Of a stretch of 51,717 nucleotides of DNA, positions 26,918-37,104 are shown in pieces. The notes below the pieces were generated by a model. The model was not told where the DNA came from and did not search any database. It saw nothing but the letters and a program-made list of their open reading frames with translations. The first letter of the stretch is position 1. Every line of letters starts with the position of its first letter. Origin of the DNA: Promethearchaeota archaeon (lineage in GTDB: Archaea > Asgardarchaeota > Lokiarchaeia > Sigyniarchaeales > SOKP01); contig WJIS01000211.1 in the NCBI GenBank assembly GCA_014730165.1, forward strand, positions 1 to 51,717, given 5' to 3'. The translations under genes were made by a program, and so were the position numbers.

Positions 26918-27099
26918 TGATGATTAAGAATAAAAAATCAAAATTAAATAACAAAAGTAAAAAAATATTCAAAATGAGTATTGAAAGAAAAGAATACAAA
27001 TACTAAGTAATCAAAAAACAAGACAAGTTTAAGATAATAATTTCAAACTAAATTAAAATACAAAATTAATAATAAAAACAATATAAGAAGTGAAAAACA

Positions 27100-29013
27100 A
27101 TGGGAAGAATAATTGGTATTGATTTAGGAACTTCTAACTCTGCTGCCGCTGTATTAAGCGGAGGCAAACCAGAAATAATTCCAAGTGCAGAAGGTCTCAC
27201 ACTGGGAGGAAAAGCATTTCCTTCAGTTGTAGCCTTTACAAAAGATGGACAGAGATTAGTTGGTGAACCCGCAAGACGTCAAGCTATCTCAAATCCGGAA
27301 AACACTATTACGGGAATTAAACGAAAAATGGGTACCTCATATAAGGTTGAAATCCAAGGGAAGGAATATTCCCCTCAAGAGATTTCAGCGATGATTCTCA
27401 GAAAGATTAAAGAGGATGCAAGCGCCTACTTAGGGGAAGAAGTGACTGATGCAATTATCACCGTTCCTGCTTACTTTAACGATAATCAAAGACAAGCAAC
27501 CAAGGACGCCGGTAAGATCGCGGGCTTAAATGTTCGACGATTGATTAATGAGCCTACAGCTGCTGCGGTAGCTTATGGTTTAGATAAAAAAGGCGCTCAC
27601 TTGAACATTGCCATCCTTGACCTTGGTGGAGGTACATTCGATGTGACCATCATGGAAATGGATGATCAAGTATTCGAAGTTATATCCACTGCTGGTGATA
27701 CACAACTCGGCGGTCGAGATATGGATGACATACTTACAAATTATATCGTTGAAGAGTTCAAGAAGCAAGAAGGGTTCGATATCAGAAACGACAAAATGGC
27801 TTTACAACGATTGAAAGAAGCTGCGGAGAAAGCGAAAATTGAATTATCAACAACTTTGAAAACGGACATTAACTTACCATACATAACTGCAACTGATTCA
27901 GGACCAAAGCATTTAAACATGACCATAACCCGAGCAAAGTTAGAGCAATTAATTCAGCCTGTTCTGAAAAAATTAGAAGGGCCAATTAAGAAAGCTATAC
28001 GGGATGCCGGGATGCAAAGTGATGATATTCATAAAGTCATCTTAGTTGGTGGTCCAACCAGAATGCCTAGTGTACAAGAGAAATTTAAGGAATTCTTTGG
28101 AAAGGATCCCGAGCGAAGCATTGATCCGATGGAATGTGTTGCGATGGGTGCTGCGATTCAAGGTGGAGTCCTAACCGGAGAAGTAGATGATTTACTTTTA
28201 TTGGATGTCACTCCATTATCCTTGGGTGTAGAAACCTTAGGAGGAGTATTTACTAAGTTGATTGATAGGAATACAACAATTCCAACGAAAGCTGCTGAGA
28301 CATTTACAACCGCCGCTGATAATCAATCTGCGGTAGAAGTACATGTATTACAAGGTGAACGACCGAAAGCTAAGGATAATATCTCCTTAGGACGATTTCA
28401 CTTGACTGGAATTCCACCGGCACCAAGAGGAGTACCTCAAATCGAAGTCACCTTTGATATTGATGCTGATGGAATCTTGAATGTGACTGCTCAAGATAAA
28501 GCAACCGGGAAATCTCAATCAATTACTATTACAGCATCTACCAAGATGAGCGATGATGAAATTGATCGTAAAATCAGAGAAGCAGAAGAATACGCGGACG
28601 AGGATCAAAAATTCAAAGAACTCACAGAGACTAAAAATCGCGGAGAAGCTTTAGTATATCAAGCACAAAAAATTCTTAAAGAGAATGAATCATTAGTAGG
28701 AGATCTTAAGAGTAAAATCGAGAACAACATTTCAAATCTTCAGAGTGCTTTAGAAGGCGACAATAAGGAAAAGATCGAAAGCGCAATTGAAGCATTACAA
28801 ACTTCATTACACGAAGTATCCCAGAAGATGTACGGTCAGCAACCTGGACAACCTGGACAAGGATATCAAGGAGCACCTCCAGGAGGAATGGGAGGTCAAC
28901 CAGGTGGAGCAACCTATTCTACGGGAAGTGCGAAAACACAAGATGAAGTTGAAGAGGAGCAGTATCGCAGAGCAACTGGTCAAGACGAAGTAGTAGACGC
29001 AGAGTATGAATAA
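27100..29013 (+). CDS. dnaK: DnaK (Hsp70) chaperone
   Basis: A 637-residue Hsp70. The ATPase half shows [13 protein letters not shown] near the N-terminus, [30 protein letters not shown] and [11 protein letters not shown]. The substrate-binding half has [19 protein letters not shown] and [20 protein letters not shown]. The final about 60 residues are rich in Gly, Pro and Gln ([17 protein letters not shown]) and end VVDAEYE, the bacterial-type tail. The protein refolds substrates with DnaJ and GrpE. DnaK in archaea was acquired from bacteria; the set here is complete. A T-rich run after its stop suggests transcription can end before dnaJ. Confidence 0.96.
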   Translation: MGRIIGIDLGTSNSAAAVLSGGKPEIIPSAEGLTLGGKAFPSVVAFTKDGQRLVGEPARRQAISNPENTITGIKRKMGTSYKVEIQGKEYSPQEISAMILRKIKEDASAYLGEEVTDAIITVPAYFNDNQRQATKDAGKIAGLNVRRLINEPTAAAVAYGLDKKGAHLNIAILDLGGGTFDVTIMEMDDQVFEVISTAGDTQLGGRDMDDILTNYIVEEFKKQEGFDIRNDKMALQRLKEAAEKAKIELSTTLKTDINLPYITATDSGPKHLNMTITRAKLEQLIQPVLKKLEGPIKKAIRDAGMQSDDIHKVILVGGPTRMPSVQEKFKEFFGKDPERSIDPMECVAMGAAIQGGVLTGEVDDLLLLDVTPLSLGVETLGGVFTKLIDRNTTIPTKAAETFTTAADNQSAVEVHVLQGERPKAKDNISLGRFHLTGIPPAPRGVPQIEVTFDIDADGILNVTAQDKATGKSQSITITASTKMSDDEIDRKIREAEEYADEDQKFKELTETKNRGEALVYQAQKILKENESLVGDLKSKIENNISNLQSALEGDNKEKIESAIEALQTSLHEVSQKMYGQQPGQPGQGYQGAPPGGMGGQPGGATYSTGSAKTQDEVEEEQYRRATGQDEVVDAEYE

Positions 29014-29028
29014 ACCATGTACTAGCCA

Positions 29029-29057
29029 TTTTATTTTATTTTTTTTATTTTTTTTTT
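29029..29057 (+). terminator. Oligo-T terminator after dnaK
   Basis: A near-continuous T-run of about 29 bases, interrupted by three As, begins 16 bases after the dnaK stop. Archaeal RNA polymerase stops at such runs without a hairpin, so dnaJ-clpB may be partly separate from grpE-dnaK. Confidence 0.55.
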
Positions 29058-29121
29058 AGAATTATTAATGATATAGTTATTTTATCATGTTCATTATAGA
29101 ATTTGAAGAGGTTATAGAGAT

Positions 29122-30168
29122 ATGGCGAAAAAGGATTATTATAAAATATTAGGAATAAATGAAAACGCATCAAAGGACGAGATCAAGAAAGCATTTCGTA
29201 AAAAGGCGAGAAAGTATCATCCCGACGTTAATCCGGATGAGCCTCGTTCTGGAGAACGGTTCAAAGAGATTAATGAAGCTTATAGAGTTCTTAGTGATGA
29301 CGAGAAACGTGAGATGTATGACAAATTCGGTGTGGTAGAAGGTGAAATGCCATCAGGTGCTCAAGGAGTTCCCGGTGGAGGTCCCGGAGGGAATAGAGTA
29401 TACCGAACACCGGATGGAAGAACCGTCTATTACAGTTCTGGTGGCCCAGGAGGGGCGGGAGTTGATTTTAGCGATATTTTTGGAGGAATGGGTGGAGGCT
29501 CGCGTTCAGGATTCTCAGGGCAATCAAGCGGATTTGATTTTTTTGGGGATCTCAAAGATATTTTTGATGTGTTTGGAGGAGGAAGGAGAGGATCCACAAG
29601 AACTAGGTCTGGATCTCAACGAACAAGGCAAACTTATGCGAGTGAAGGAGAGGATTTAAAATATGAGATGGAAATCGATTTCATGGAAGCATTTAATGGA
29701 GGAAAAAGAAAAATTCAATATCGAAATCCCATATCGGGCGGTACAGAAACGGTCACCGTTAAAATACCCAAAGGTATTCGTCAAGGTCAAAAATTAAGGT
29801 TAAAAGGTAAAGGAATGCCTGGTCAAAATGGCGGAAAACCGGGAGATCTTTATATTAATATCAAAATAAGAGATCATCATCTCTTTGAACGAAAAGGTGA
29901 TGATGTCTACGTGGATCGAGAAATTCCTTTCACTACAGCAGTGTTAGGGGGGAAAGCAAAAGTTCAAGGAATCGGAAGACAGCTAACTGTAACAATTCCG
30001 CCAGGAACAGAAGATTCACAAATTTTAAGATTAAAGAATCAAGGATTCCCCATTATAAATTCAAACGAAAGAGGGAGTCTATTGGTAAGAATTAAAATTA
30101 AGGTACCTCCTAAAGTTAATAAGCGACAAAGAGAATTATTAGAGCAATTGAAAGAAACGGGTTTATAA
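29122..30168 (+). CDS. Type B DnaJ (CbpA-like) co-chaperone, no zinc finger
   Basis: A 348-residue Hsp40. The J-domain (about 4-70) contains the essential HPD at 33-35 ([14 protein letters not shown]), so it can stimulate DnaK. A Gly/Phe/Ser-rich linker spans about 80-165. Two beta-rich C-terminal domains follow (about 175-345: [37 protein letters not shown]). The central CxxCxGxG zinc repeats of classical DnaJ are absent, so this is a class B/CbpA-type member although it occupies the dnaJ position. It is 36 bases before the ClpB gene. Confidence 0.92.
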   Translation: MAKKDYYKILGINENASKDEIKKAFRKKARKYHPDVNPDEPRSGERFKEINEAYRVLSDDEKREMYDKFGVVEGEMPSGAQGVPGGGPGGNRVYRTPDGRTVYYSSGGPGGAGVDFSDIFGGMGGGSRSGFSGQSSGFDFFGDLKDIFDVFGGGRRGSTRTRSGSQRTRQTYASEGEDLKYEMEIDFMEAFNGGKRKIQYRNPISGGTETVTVKIPKGIRQGQKLRLKGKGMPGQNGGKPGDLYINIKIRDHHLFERKGDDVYVDREIPFTTAVLGGKAKVQGIGRQLTVTIPPGTEDSQILRLKNQGFPIINSNERGSLLVRIKIKVPPKVNKRQRELLEQLKETGL

Positions 30169-30207
30169 AAATATTAGTTAAAATATAAGAAAGGGTGAAT
30201 TAAATTG

Positions 30208-32817
30208 ATGAAATTAGACAAATTTACGGTAAAAGTACAAGAAGCTTTAATGTCTGCTCAATCTCTTGCTCAAGAGAATAATAATCAACAGATAGAGCCA
30301 ATTCATATTTTAATAGCACTGATAGATCAACCCGATGGAATAGCCAGACCGCTACTTCAAAAATTAGGGATTAATTTACCTCATTTTAAAGCAGATCTTC
30401 AAAATGATTTAGAACGAATACCGAAGGTGACTGGTCCGGGAGCGATGGATGTGGTTATTTCTCCAAAAACAAAAAAACTATTTGATACAGCATGGAAAGA
30501 AGCAGGATTATTACGAGACGAGTATTTAAGTACTGAGCATATTTTTCTTGCTTTAGCTTCCAATGATACTATTCCCGTACATTCAATTTTAAAAAATTTC
30601 GGAATAACTAAAGATAGAATTTTACAAGCACTTAAAAGCGTGAGAGGAAGTCAACGAATAATTGATCAGAATCCGGAGGGAAAATATCAAGCAATAAGTA
30701 AATATAGTAGAAATTTTACTGATTTAGCGAGAAGAGGAAAATTAGATCCGGTTATTGGTCGAGATAAAGAAATCCGTAGAATTATGCATATCTTATCGAG
30801 ACGGACAAAAAATAATCCGGTGTTAATTGGAGAGGCTGGAGTTGGAAAGACTGCTATAGTTGAAGGACTTGCTCAGAGAATAGCGAACGATGATGTTCCT
30901 GAATCATTGAAAGATAAAGAATTGATTTCATTAGATTTAGCAGCTATGATTGCTGGAGCTAAATATCGGGGTGAATTTGAAGATAGACTAAAAGCCTTTT
31001 TGAAAGAAGTTGAAGAGGGAGCAGGAAAATACATTCTATTTATTGATGAATTACATACTTTAGTTGGTGCGGGAGCTGCTGAAGGTGCGATCGATGCATC
31101 AAATATGCTTAAACCCGCTTTAGCACGTGGAGAACTTAGAGCTATTGGAGCAACGACACTTGATGAATATAGGAAATATATAGAAAAAGATGCTGCACTT
31201 ACAAGAAGATTTCAAACAGTATATGTTGAAGAACCTTCGGTTGAGGATTCAATTGCAATTTTAAGAGGTCTTAAGGAGAAGTATGAAATCCATCATGGAG
31301 TTCGGATCAAAGATTCAGCGATTATTGCTGCAGTAAAATTATCGAATCGATATATTTCAGACAGATTTTTACCAGATAAGGCAATAGATCTTATGGATGA
31401 AGCGGCATCACGGCTTCGTATAGAAATCGATAGTATGCCGACTGAGATTGATGAGATTGAAAGAAAAATAATTCAATTAGAGATACAGAAAGAAGCATTG
31501 AAAAAGGAATCTGGTAAATCTATTGAGGAAAGAAAAGAAAGGATAGATGAGGAATTGAACGATCTCAGAGAGAAAAGCGATCAATTAAAACTACAGTGGA
31601 AAAATGAAAAAGAATTGATTTCAAAAATCAGTGCCATCAAAAAAGAGATGGAATCCACGAAATTGGAAGCAGAAAGAGCAGAGAAGCGTGGGGAATTAGA
31701 AAAAGCAGCAGAATTAACTTACGGAGTATTAAATGATCTTAAAAAGAAATTAAATCAATATAATAAGGAATTAGAAGAAATTCAGAAAATTCAAACTATG
31801 CTAAAACAAGAAGTAGATGAGGAAGATATTGCTGAAGTAATTTCTCAATGGACTGGTATACCTGTATCAAGAATGATGGAAAGTGAACGTGAAAAATTAT
31901 TGACAATGGAAGAAAGATTGAAAAAAAGAGTTGTTGGACAAGATAAAGCATTGAAAACAGTGTCGGATGCGATTCGAAGAGCTCGTGCTGGTATTCAAGA
32001 TCCTAACCGCCCTATTGGAGTATTTATCTTTCTTGGTCCTACGGGAGTAGGAAAAACTGAAACCGCGAAAACTTTAGCTGAATTTCTTTTTGATGATGAA
32101 AATGCGATGGTTCGTATTGATATGTCTGAGTTTATGGAAAAACATAGTGTTGCTCGATTAATTGGAGCACCTCCCGGTTATGTTGGATTTGAAGAGGGAG
32201 GATATTTAACTGAATCTGTAAGAAGAAGACCTTATTCGGTAATTTTATTTGATGAAATTGAAAAAGCTCATCCAGAAGTATTCAATATATTACTTCAGAT
32301 AATGGATGATGGTAGATTAACTGATGGACATGGTCGAACAGTTGATTTCAAGAATACTGCACTCATAATGACAAGTAATATTGGGAGTGAATATATACTT
32401 GAAACTCGAGAGAAAAATGAGGATATTGATAAAGATCTTATATTTAAAAACATGCGAAGGCATTTTAAACCAGAATTTCTCAATCGAGTTGACGATGTTA
32501 TTATATACAATTTCTTGGAAAAGGAGCAAATAAAAGATATTGTTGATATTCAAATTCGTGATCTAAATAGAACTCTCTCAGATCATAATATACAAGTAGA
32601 ATTGACAGAAAAAGCAAAAGAACTTTTAGCAGATCGAGGATTTGACCCTGATTATGGTGCTAGACCTTTGAAACGGGCAATTCAAGAATATATTCAAAAT
32701 CCGTTATCGATGAAGTTATTAGAGGGAGAATTTATGGATGGTGATATTATAAAAATTGATGCGAATAAGCTTAAAGCACTAGAATTAGAAAAAATTGGAG
32801 AAATTTCTTCAGAATAA
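30208..32817 (+). CDS. clpB: ClpB disaggregase (Hsp104 family)
   Basis: An AAA+ disaggregase of 869 residues that threads aggregated proteins out for refolding with DnaK. The N-domain has double Clp repeats ([15 protein letters not shown]). AAA-1 has Walker A GEAGVGKT near residue 208 and Walker [14 protein letters not shown] middle coiled coil (about 405-530) is the ClpB-specific DnaK docking arm. AAA-2 has GPTGVGKT near 610 and ends with [18 protein letters not shown]. Length is near the usual 860. The ATG at 30208 is used, with AAGGGTGA about ten bases before; the TTG at 30205 immediately ahead would add one residue. The TFB gene starts 50 bases after its stop. Confidence 0.96.
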   Translation: MKLDKFTVKVQEALMSAQSLAQENNNQQIEPIHILIALIDQPDGIARPLLQKLGINLPHFKADLQNDLERIPKVTGPGAMDVVISPKTKKLFDTAWKEAGLLRDEYLSTEHIFLALASNDTIPVHSILKNFGITKDRILQALKSVRGSQRIIDQNPEGKYQAISKYSRNFTDLARRGKLDPVIGRDKEIRRIMHILSRRTKNNPVLIGEAGVGKTAIVEGLAQRIANDDVPESLKDKELISLDLAAMIAGAKYRGEFEDRLKAFLKEVEEGAGKYILFIDELHTLVGAGAAEGAIDASNMLKPALARGELRAIGATTLDEYRKYIEKDAALTRRFQTVYVEEPSVEDSIAILRGLKEKYEIHHGVRIKDSAIIAAVKLSNRYISDRFLPDKAIDLMDEAASRLRIEIDSMPTEIDEIERKIIQLEIQKEALKKESGKSIEERKERIDEELNDLREKSDQLKLQWKNEKELISKISAIKKEMESTKLEAERAEKRGELEKAAELTYGVLNDLKKKLNQYNKELEEIQKIQTMLKQEVDEEDIAEVISQWTGIPVSRMMESEREKLLTMEERLKKRVVGQDKALKTVSDAIRRARAGIQDPNRPIGVFIFLGPTGVGKTETAKTLAEFLFDDENAMVRIDMSEFMEKHSVARLIGAPPGYVGFEEGGYLTESVRRRPYSVILFDEIEKAHPEVFNILLQIMDDGRLTDGHGRTVDFKNTALIMTSNIGSEYILETREKNEDIDKDLIFKNMRRHFKPEFLNRVDDVIIYNFLEKEQIKDIVDIQIRDLNRTLSDHNIQVELTEKAKELLADRGFDPDYGARPLKRAIQEYIQNPLSMKLLEGEFMDGDIIKIDANKLKALELEKIGEISSE

Positions 32818-32866
32818 TTTCTCTGTATTATTTTTATTTAAAAATTTAGGAAGTGTATTATCTAAT

Positions 32867-33760
32867 ATGGAAATTGGGACAGAAAATAACTCAACGGATA
32901 GTTGTCCAGAGTGCAATGGACAAATCATATCAAGAGAAAATACAGGCGAGTTAGTATGCAGAAATTGCGGTTTAGTGCTCGGCGAGCGAAATGTAGATTT
33001 TACTCATTCCGGAAAAAGGGCATATACGAAACAAGAGAGAGAGGCAAGAGATCGAACCGGAGCTCCAATTTCCAATCTTATTCCGAATATGGAATTAACT
33101 ACGGTAATTGATAAAAAGGGGATAAAAAATCCCGATCTAAAGCGAGCGGTAAAATGGGACACGCGAATGCCATGGGCTAAACGTAATTTACTCATCGCAA
33201 CTACAGAATTAAAAAGAATTAGCGGAAATCTTAATCTCCCAACTCACGTAAAAATGGAAGCTATGAGTGTTTATAGAAAAGCGTATAAGAAAAAATTATT
33301 AAGAGGGAGATCGATTAATGCGATGGTTGCCGCAGCTATATATTATGCTTGTAGAAAGAAAAAGGTTCCGAGAACGCTACAAGAAATATTGGATCAGACT
33401 TCTGAGATTCCAAGGGATGTACGGAGATCATATCGAGCGATAATCAAAGAGTTGAAATTAAAAGCACCGAATACAGATCCTAGTGCGTTGATTCCCCGAT
33501 ATGTTGCTGAATTGAACCTGAATGCAGAAATAGAAGGTCTTGCGATAAAAATTGTGAAAGCATTTACAGAAAACTTTCCCACTAGTGGAAAAGATCCTAA
33601 AGGGATATGTGCAGGTGCGATTTATTTAGCAATAAGAATGAAAAAAATAGACTTAACTCAAAAAGAGATCGCCGACGTAATTAGTATTACTGAAGTTACC
33701 TTACGCTCGCGCTATAAAGAATTAAAGAAGAAACTTCACATTAATTTATCAGATTATTAA
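32867..33760 (+). CDS. tfb: Transcription initiation factor B (TFB/TFIIB homologue)
   Basis: A 298-residue TFB. The N-terminal zinc ribbon is complete: Cys13, Cys16, Cys31 and Cys34 (CPEC and CRNCG). The B-reader/linker follows, with ERNVDFTHSGKRAYTKQERE, then the two cyclin folds that bind TBP and BRE (NLPTHVKMEAMSVYRKAY; RGRSINAMVAAAIYYACRKK; the second GLAIKIVKAFTENF; ITEVTLRSRYKELKK). The frame is open from TTG 32795 inside clpB, but the ATG at 32867 gives the standard start. It follows ClpB by 50 bases on the same strand, so it belongs to the chaperone cluster. Confidence 0.95.
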   Translation: MEIGTENNSTDSCPECNGQIISRENTGELVCRNCGLVLGERNVDFTHSGKRAYTKQEREARDRTGAPISNLIPNMELTTVIDKKGIKNPDLKRAVKWDTRMPWAKRNLLIATTELKRISGNLNLPTHVKMEAMSVYRKAYKKKLLRGRSINAMVAAAIYYACRKKKVPRTLQEILDQTSEIPRDVRRSYRAIIKELKLKAPNTDPSALIPRYVAELNLNAEIEGLAIKIVKAFTENFPTSGKDPKGICAGAIYLAIRMKKIDLTQKEIADVISITEVTLRSRYKELKKKLHINLSDY

Positions 33761-33891
33761 CTCAGATTACTATTAATTTAAGCTTATTCAATCATGAATT
33801 TGAAACGAAATCAGAATAATTCAAGGAATTTACATTTTTGTATTTCTTTATAAATTTTAATGTGTCGGTAGATTACCTCATTCTAATTGTT

Positions 33892-34281
33892 CTAAGTACT
33901 TTTATAATTTATTAGAAATTCGATAAATAATATCGAGATTAATAGTTCTATAGTTGCATTTAATAACGGAACCAATCCAATATTGCCATAAATGGAGTAA
34001 ATTATAGAATATATAAAGAAACCTATTTTAATAATTATCCCGATCATCACAATTTCATATTTGGTATTAATATTATCGGATATAAGAAAAATTCCAATGC
34101 CAAATGTCGCGATTAAAAATAGAGTTATTTGTAGCCAGATTGCGCTAAAAGGAGGAGTATAACTAAAAATAGGTAATACTTCAGAGAAAGCCAATGACAA
34201 AATGATTAAACTTACGGATATTGTAATATTCCAGATTCCACCTAAAACAAATAGATATCTATAATATGATCTCTTATTCAC
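33892..34281 (-). CDS. Small hypothetical membrane protein (four helices)
   Basis: A 129-residue protein with hydrophobic segments at about 10-30, 44-65, 72-95 and 103-123. Start MNKRSYYRYLFVLGGIWNI. Its layout resembles small four-helix DUF-type inner membrane proteins, but no conserved family motif was recognised. ATG start on the minus strand. It converges on the TFB gene with 130 bases between. Confidence 0.6.
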   Translation of the reverse strand: MNKRSYYRYLFVLGGIWNITISVSLIILSLAFSEVLPIFSYTPPFSAIWLQITLFLIATFGIGIFLISDNINTKYEIVMIGIIIKIGFFIYSIIYSIYGNIGLVPLLNATIELLISILFIEFLINYKST

Positions 34282-34403
34282 TTTAACTACCTAATGGCTT
34301 TATTTGAATTAAATCACTAACCCAATTATATTAAAAAATATATAAAAACAAGATTTGTTTAGATTTTATTTAAGCATTTCTTTTTTTTTTAAAAACAGGA
34401 ACC

Positions 34404-35075
34404 TTATGGATTTTTCTCTTCAAGATCCGCTTTTTTAAACAATCGCTTTTTAAGCTTTACAACATCATTATCCTCATCATAGGAAAGCAAATTTATATTA
34501 GTTAATTCATGTATAGCTCTTAAAACCATAGCACCGGAAATTCCGGTTGTATTTTTTATGGTTTCTCTACTCATCTCTTCGCTTTCACCGTGGAGAATTA
34601 ATAATATCCTGAAATGTGGAGTTCCTTGCCAAATCTCTTCCAATAACACATTATAAACAGATAATAAGGCTTTAATCCTGTCAATATTAAATTCTTCTTG
34701 ATCCTCGACGATTTTAGAGAGTTTCTTCAGTTCTTGCTTAACCTTTTTATATTCATCTAATAATTTCATCTGTTCTGTAGTTAAATCTCCGATACGTTCA
34801 TCTCTTTCTTTCTTTTCTTCTTCTAATTTTCTTGTTGCTTCCTCGAGTTTCTCTTTATCACTTTCAAGTTTCCTTTTTTCACTTTCCAGTTTATCTTTTT
34901 CTCCTTCGAGCTGTAATTTTTCCTTCTCTAATAAATTCGCTTCATTACTAAGTTTTTCTTTATCTCTTTCTAATTTATTCAATTCTTCTTTAGCAGTTTG
35001 TAAAGAATTTTTAATATCATCGATCGCATTAATGGTATTATCAATTACTCGAAGAGTTTCTTTTTTTTCTGTCAT
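34404..35075 (-). CDS. Coiled-coil protein with C-terminal winged helix
   Basis: A 223-residue soluble protein. Residues about 10-125 are a long, highly charged coiled coil of repeating EKEKLxxExxKLE units. Residues about 150-215 form a winged-helix DNA-binding domain: PHFRILLILHGESEEMSRETIKN, then recognition helix SGAMVLRAIHELTNI and a wing SYDEDNDVVKLKK. This is an unusual build for a regulator, with a dimerising rod on a wHTH. No family could be named. It is divergent from the hydrolase gene, with about 150 bases between the starts. Confidence 0.65.
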   Translation of the reverse strand: MTEKKETLRVIDNTINAIDDIKNSLQTAKEELNKLERDKEKLSNEANLLEKEKLQLEGEKDKLESEKRKLESDKEKLEEATRKLEEEKKERDERIGDLTTEQMKLLDEYKKVKQELKKLSKIVEDQEEFNIDRIKALLSVYNVLLEEIWQGTPHFRILLILHGESEEMSRETIKNTTGISGAMVLRAIHELTNINLLSYDEDNDVVKLKKRLFKKADLEEKNP

Positions 35076-35229
35076 TGGCTTTAAAATATTATTTCAATTA
35101 ATATAAATATTTCCTCCATTTTTGTGATTTAAAGGTTGATTTCTATTTTTTGACTTCAATTATTAATTAAGTACTTCTAGAATTAATATATAATCCTTAA
35201 ATGTCTGGTATATTTTACCTAAATGTAAG

Positions 35230-36942
35230 ATGTTAAAACTTAAAGAGATTATAAATTCAAAATCTTCTAAAGTGGTTTTAGTTACTTTACTTTTTGTTGC
35301 TTCTTTAATGATTTTGTATTATCAACGCTCATTTAGTTATGATTATTATGAAAGAATTGAATTTCAATCGGGCGGAGCGAGACTCTATGCTAATTTACAT
35401 TATCCTAATAGAGATTTAACATTTCAAGAAAAACATCCACTGGTGATTTTCGCTCATGCATTTGCTAGTCAGAGAGATTTAGATTTACGGGTCCCTTTAG
35501 AATTCGCTAAGCGAGGTTTTTTTGTGGCAAGTATAGATTACCAAGGTCACGGAGAAAGCGGAGGTGCTATTCTAAATCTAAATGAAGATGATGTTCCCGC
35601 ATTAGCTCGCGATTGTTCAAATTTACTTGATAAATTAGAAACTCTATCAATCTACTCTCAAGTTAATAAAAATCAGATTGCATTAATAGGACATTCTTTT
35701 GGAGGGATGGTAGTTCTTATGAATGATGCTTTAGATGAAAGATTTAATGCTACAGTCACGTGGGCGGGCTTAGTAAGCTTGAATTTAAAAGAGCTAGGTT
35801 TTACACCTGATCCTAGTTACACGAAATATATTCCTGAAAATTTGATAAATACTACTAATGTTAATGATCTTTTAGTTATCCACCATCTTAATGATCCGGT
35901 TTTGCCTTATGAAGAACATGCTCTGGTCGCACAAAATAGGACGGGATGTGATGTTATCAAAATTACAGAATTCATGTTTGGATTTGAACATTTCCTTCTG
36001 TCTGATTGGATCATGAGTGAAACTATAATATTTGTGGAAAATCAATTGTTCGGGTCCTCCTCGATAAATGGACCGATAAATATCACATATATGTATAATT
36101 ACTTAATTCTAATTATTACTCTTATCTTCTTATTAATTGATTCCATATATTTGGAGCGATACTTTGCCTCATATTTTAAATTGAAAAAAATTAATAAACA
36201 TAAATTAACAGAAACCATCGAAAGGAAAGGTAAAAATAAGATTTCTCATCCTTTATTCAAATTAGCACTATATATCTTTATATTTGTGGGTACTTGGGCA
36301 TTTTTTTCATTTTTATTCGGATTTAATGGATTAATTATATCTTCATTGGTTATAATTATTTTTTATATCCTAATGAATTATTTGGAATTTGAAGCTAGCT
36401 CATTTCGTTCTAAAATTAGCTTTTATACTTCAGTTAAAAATTATCTTAAATCACAATTAGAGAGAAAAGTATTAGTTCAAGCTGTTTTAAGTACTGCTTT
36501 TTTTGTAGGGTTCTATCTTATTTTTTCTCTCTCTTATCCGTTTGCTTTTTTCTTTCCTTCGAGTTTTTTAAGTTTTCTATTTGCTTTAACAGGCTATCCA
36601 ATTTATCTCTCGCTTGAAATATTCCATAGAAAAATCATCTATCCGGCTCTTTCGTTTATTAAAAGCGCTAAAAAAAAGACGATCGCTATAATACTAATAA
36701 TTATCTTGGTTCAAATATTATTTTATGGTGTCGCGCTTTTTTGGATTTTTATCCCGGAAGTAGTTGCAGTTAATTTAGTTATTACAATAGTGCTCATTAA
36801 AAACAGCTTACTTTATGAACGAACTCAAAACTTTCTCAGTTTGATTGTGAGCTCTTTTTTGATTATACAAATCTTTTTCGGAGCAACCATCTCTACGGTC
36901 TTAGGATTAAATGCTCAAATTAACTATCTATTCTGGACATAA
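35230..36942 (+). CDS. Alpha/beta hydrolase fused to a multi-pass membrane domain
   Basis: A 570-residue protein. An N-terminal helix (about 12-32) is followed by an extracytoplasmic alpha/beta hydrolase (about 45-290). The nucleophile elbow GHSFGG carries Ser156, with an acid and His candidate in LNDPVLPYEEH and GFEHFLLSDW; the GFDYRGHG-like motif reads DYQGHGESGG. From about 285 on, about seven hydrophobic segments form a membrane domain of unknown role. A dienelactone hydrolase/peptidase-like activity on an ester or peptide is plausible; the substrate is unknown. ATG at 35230 is the only clear start. The gene is alone, with 162 bases before the P-type ATPase. Confidence 0.8.
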   Translation: MLKLKEIINSKSSKVVLVTLLFVASLMILYYQRSFSYDYYERIEFQSGGARLYANLHYPNRDLTFQEKHPLVIFAHAFASQRDLDLRVPLEFAKRGFFVASIDYQGHGESGGAILNLNEDDVPALARDCSNLLDKLETLSIYSQVNKNQIALIGHSFGGMVVLMNDALDERFNATVTWAGLVSLNLKELGFTPDPSYTKYIPENLINTTNVNDLLVIHHLNDPVLPYEEHALVAQNRTGCDVIKITEFMFGFEHFLLSDWIMSETIIFVENQLFGSSSINGPINITYMYNYLILIITLIFLLIDSIYLERYFASYFKLKKINKHKLTETIERKGKNKISHPLFKLALYIFIFVGTWAFFSFLFGFNGLIISSLVIIIFYILMNYLEFEASSFRSKISFYTSVKNYLKSQLERKVLVQAVLSTAFFVGFYLIFSLSYPFAFFFPSSFLSFLFALTGYPIYLSLEIFHRKIIYPALSFIKSAKKKTIAIILIIILVQILFYGVALFWIFIPEVVAVNLVITIVLIKNSLLYERTQNFLSLIVSSFLIIQIFFGATISTVLGLNAQINYLFWT

Positions 36943-37104
36943 TCGTAAATAGCTTTATAATGAATTGAAACCCAGTTTAAATGGTGTTATAAATCTTGGT
37001 CTATTTTATTATTTATATCCAAAATTTTTATAAAACTTTTATTATAAACAAGTTTAAAGATTTATTTGAAAATCGAATCTAATTAAAAAATAAGAATTTT
37101 ACAT

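Noticed and set aside
34381-34393. T-run near the coiled-coil/winged-helix gene as a terminator
   Set aside because: The run is on the plus strand while the gene is transcribed from the minus strand, so it would not act as its oligo-T stop.
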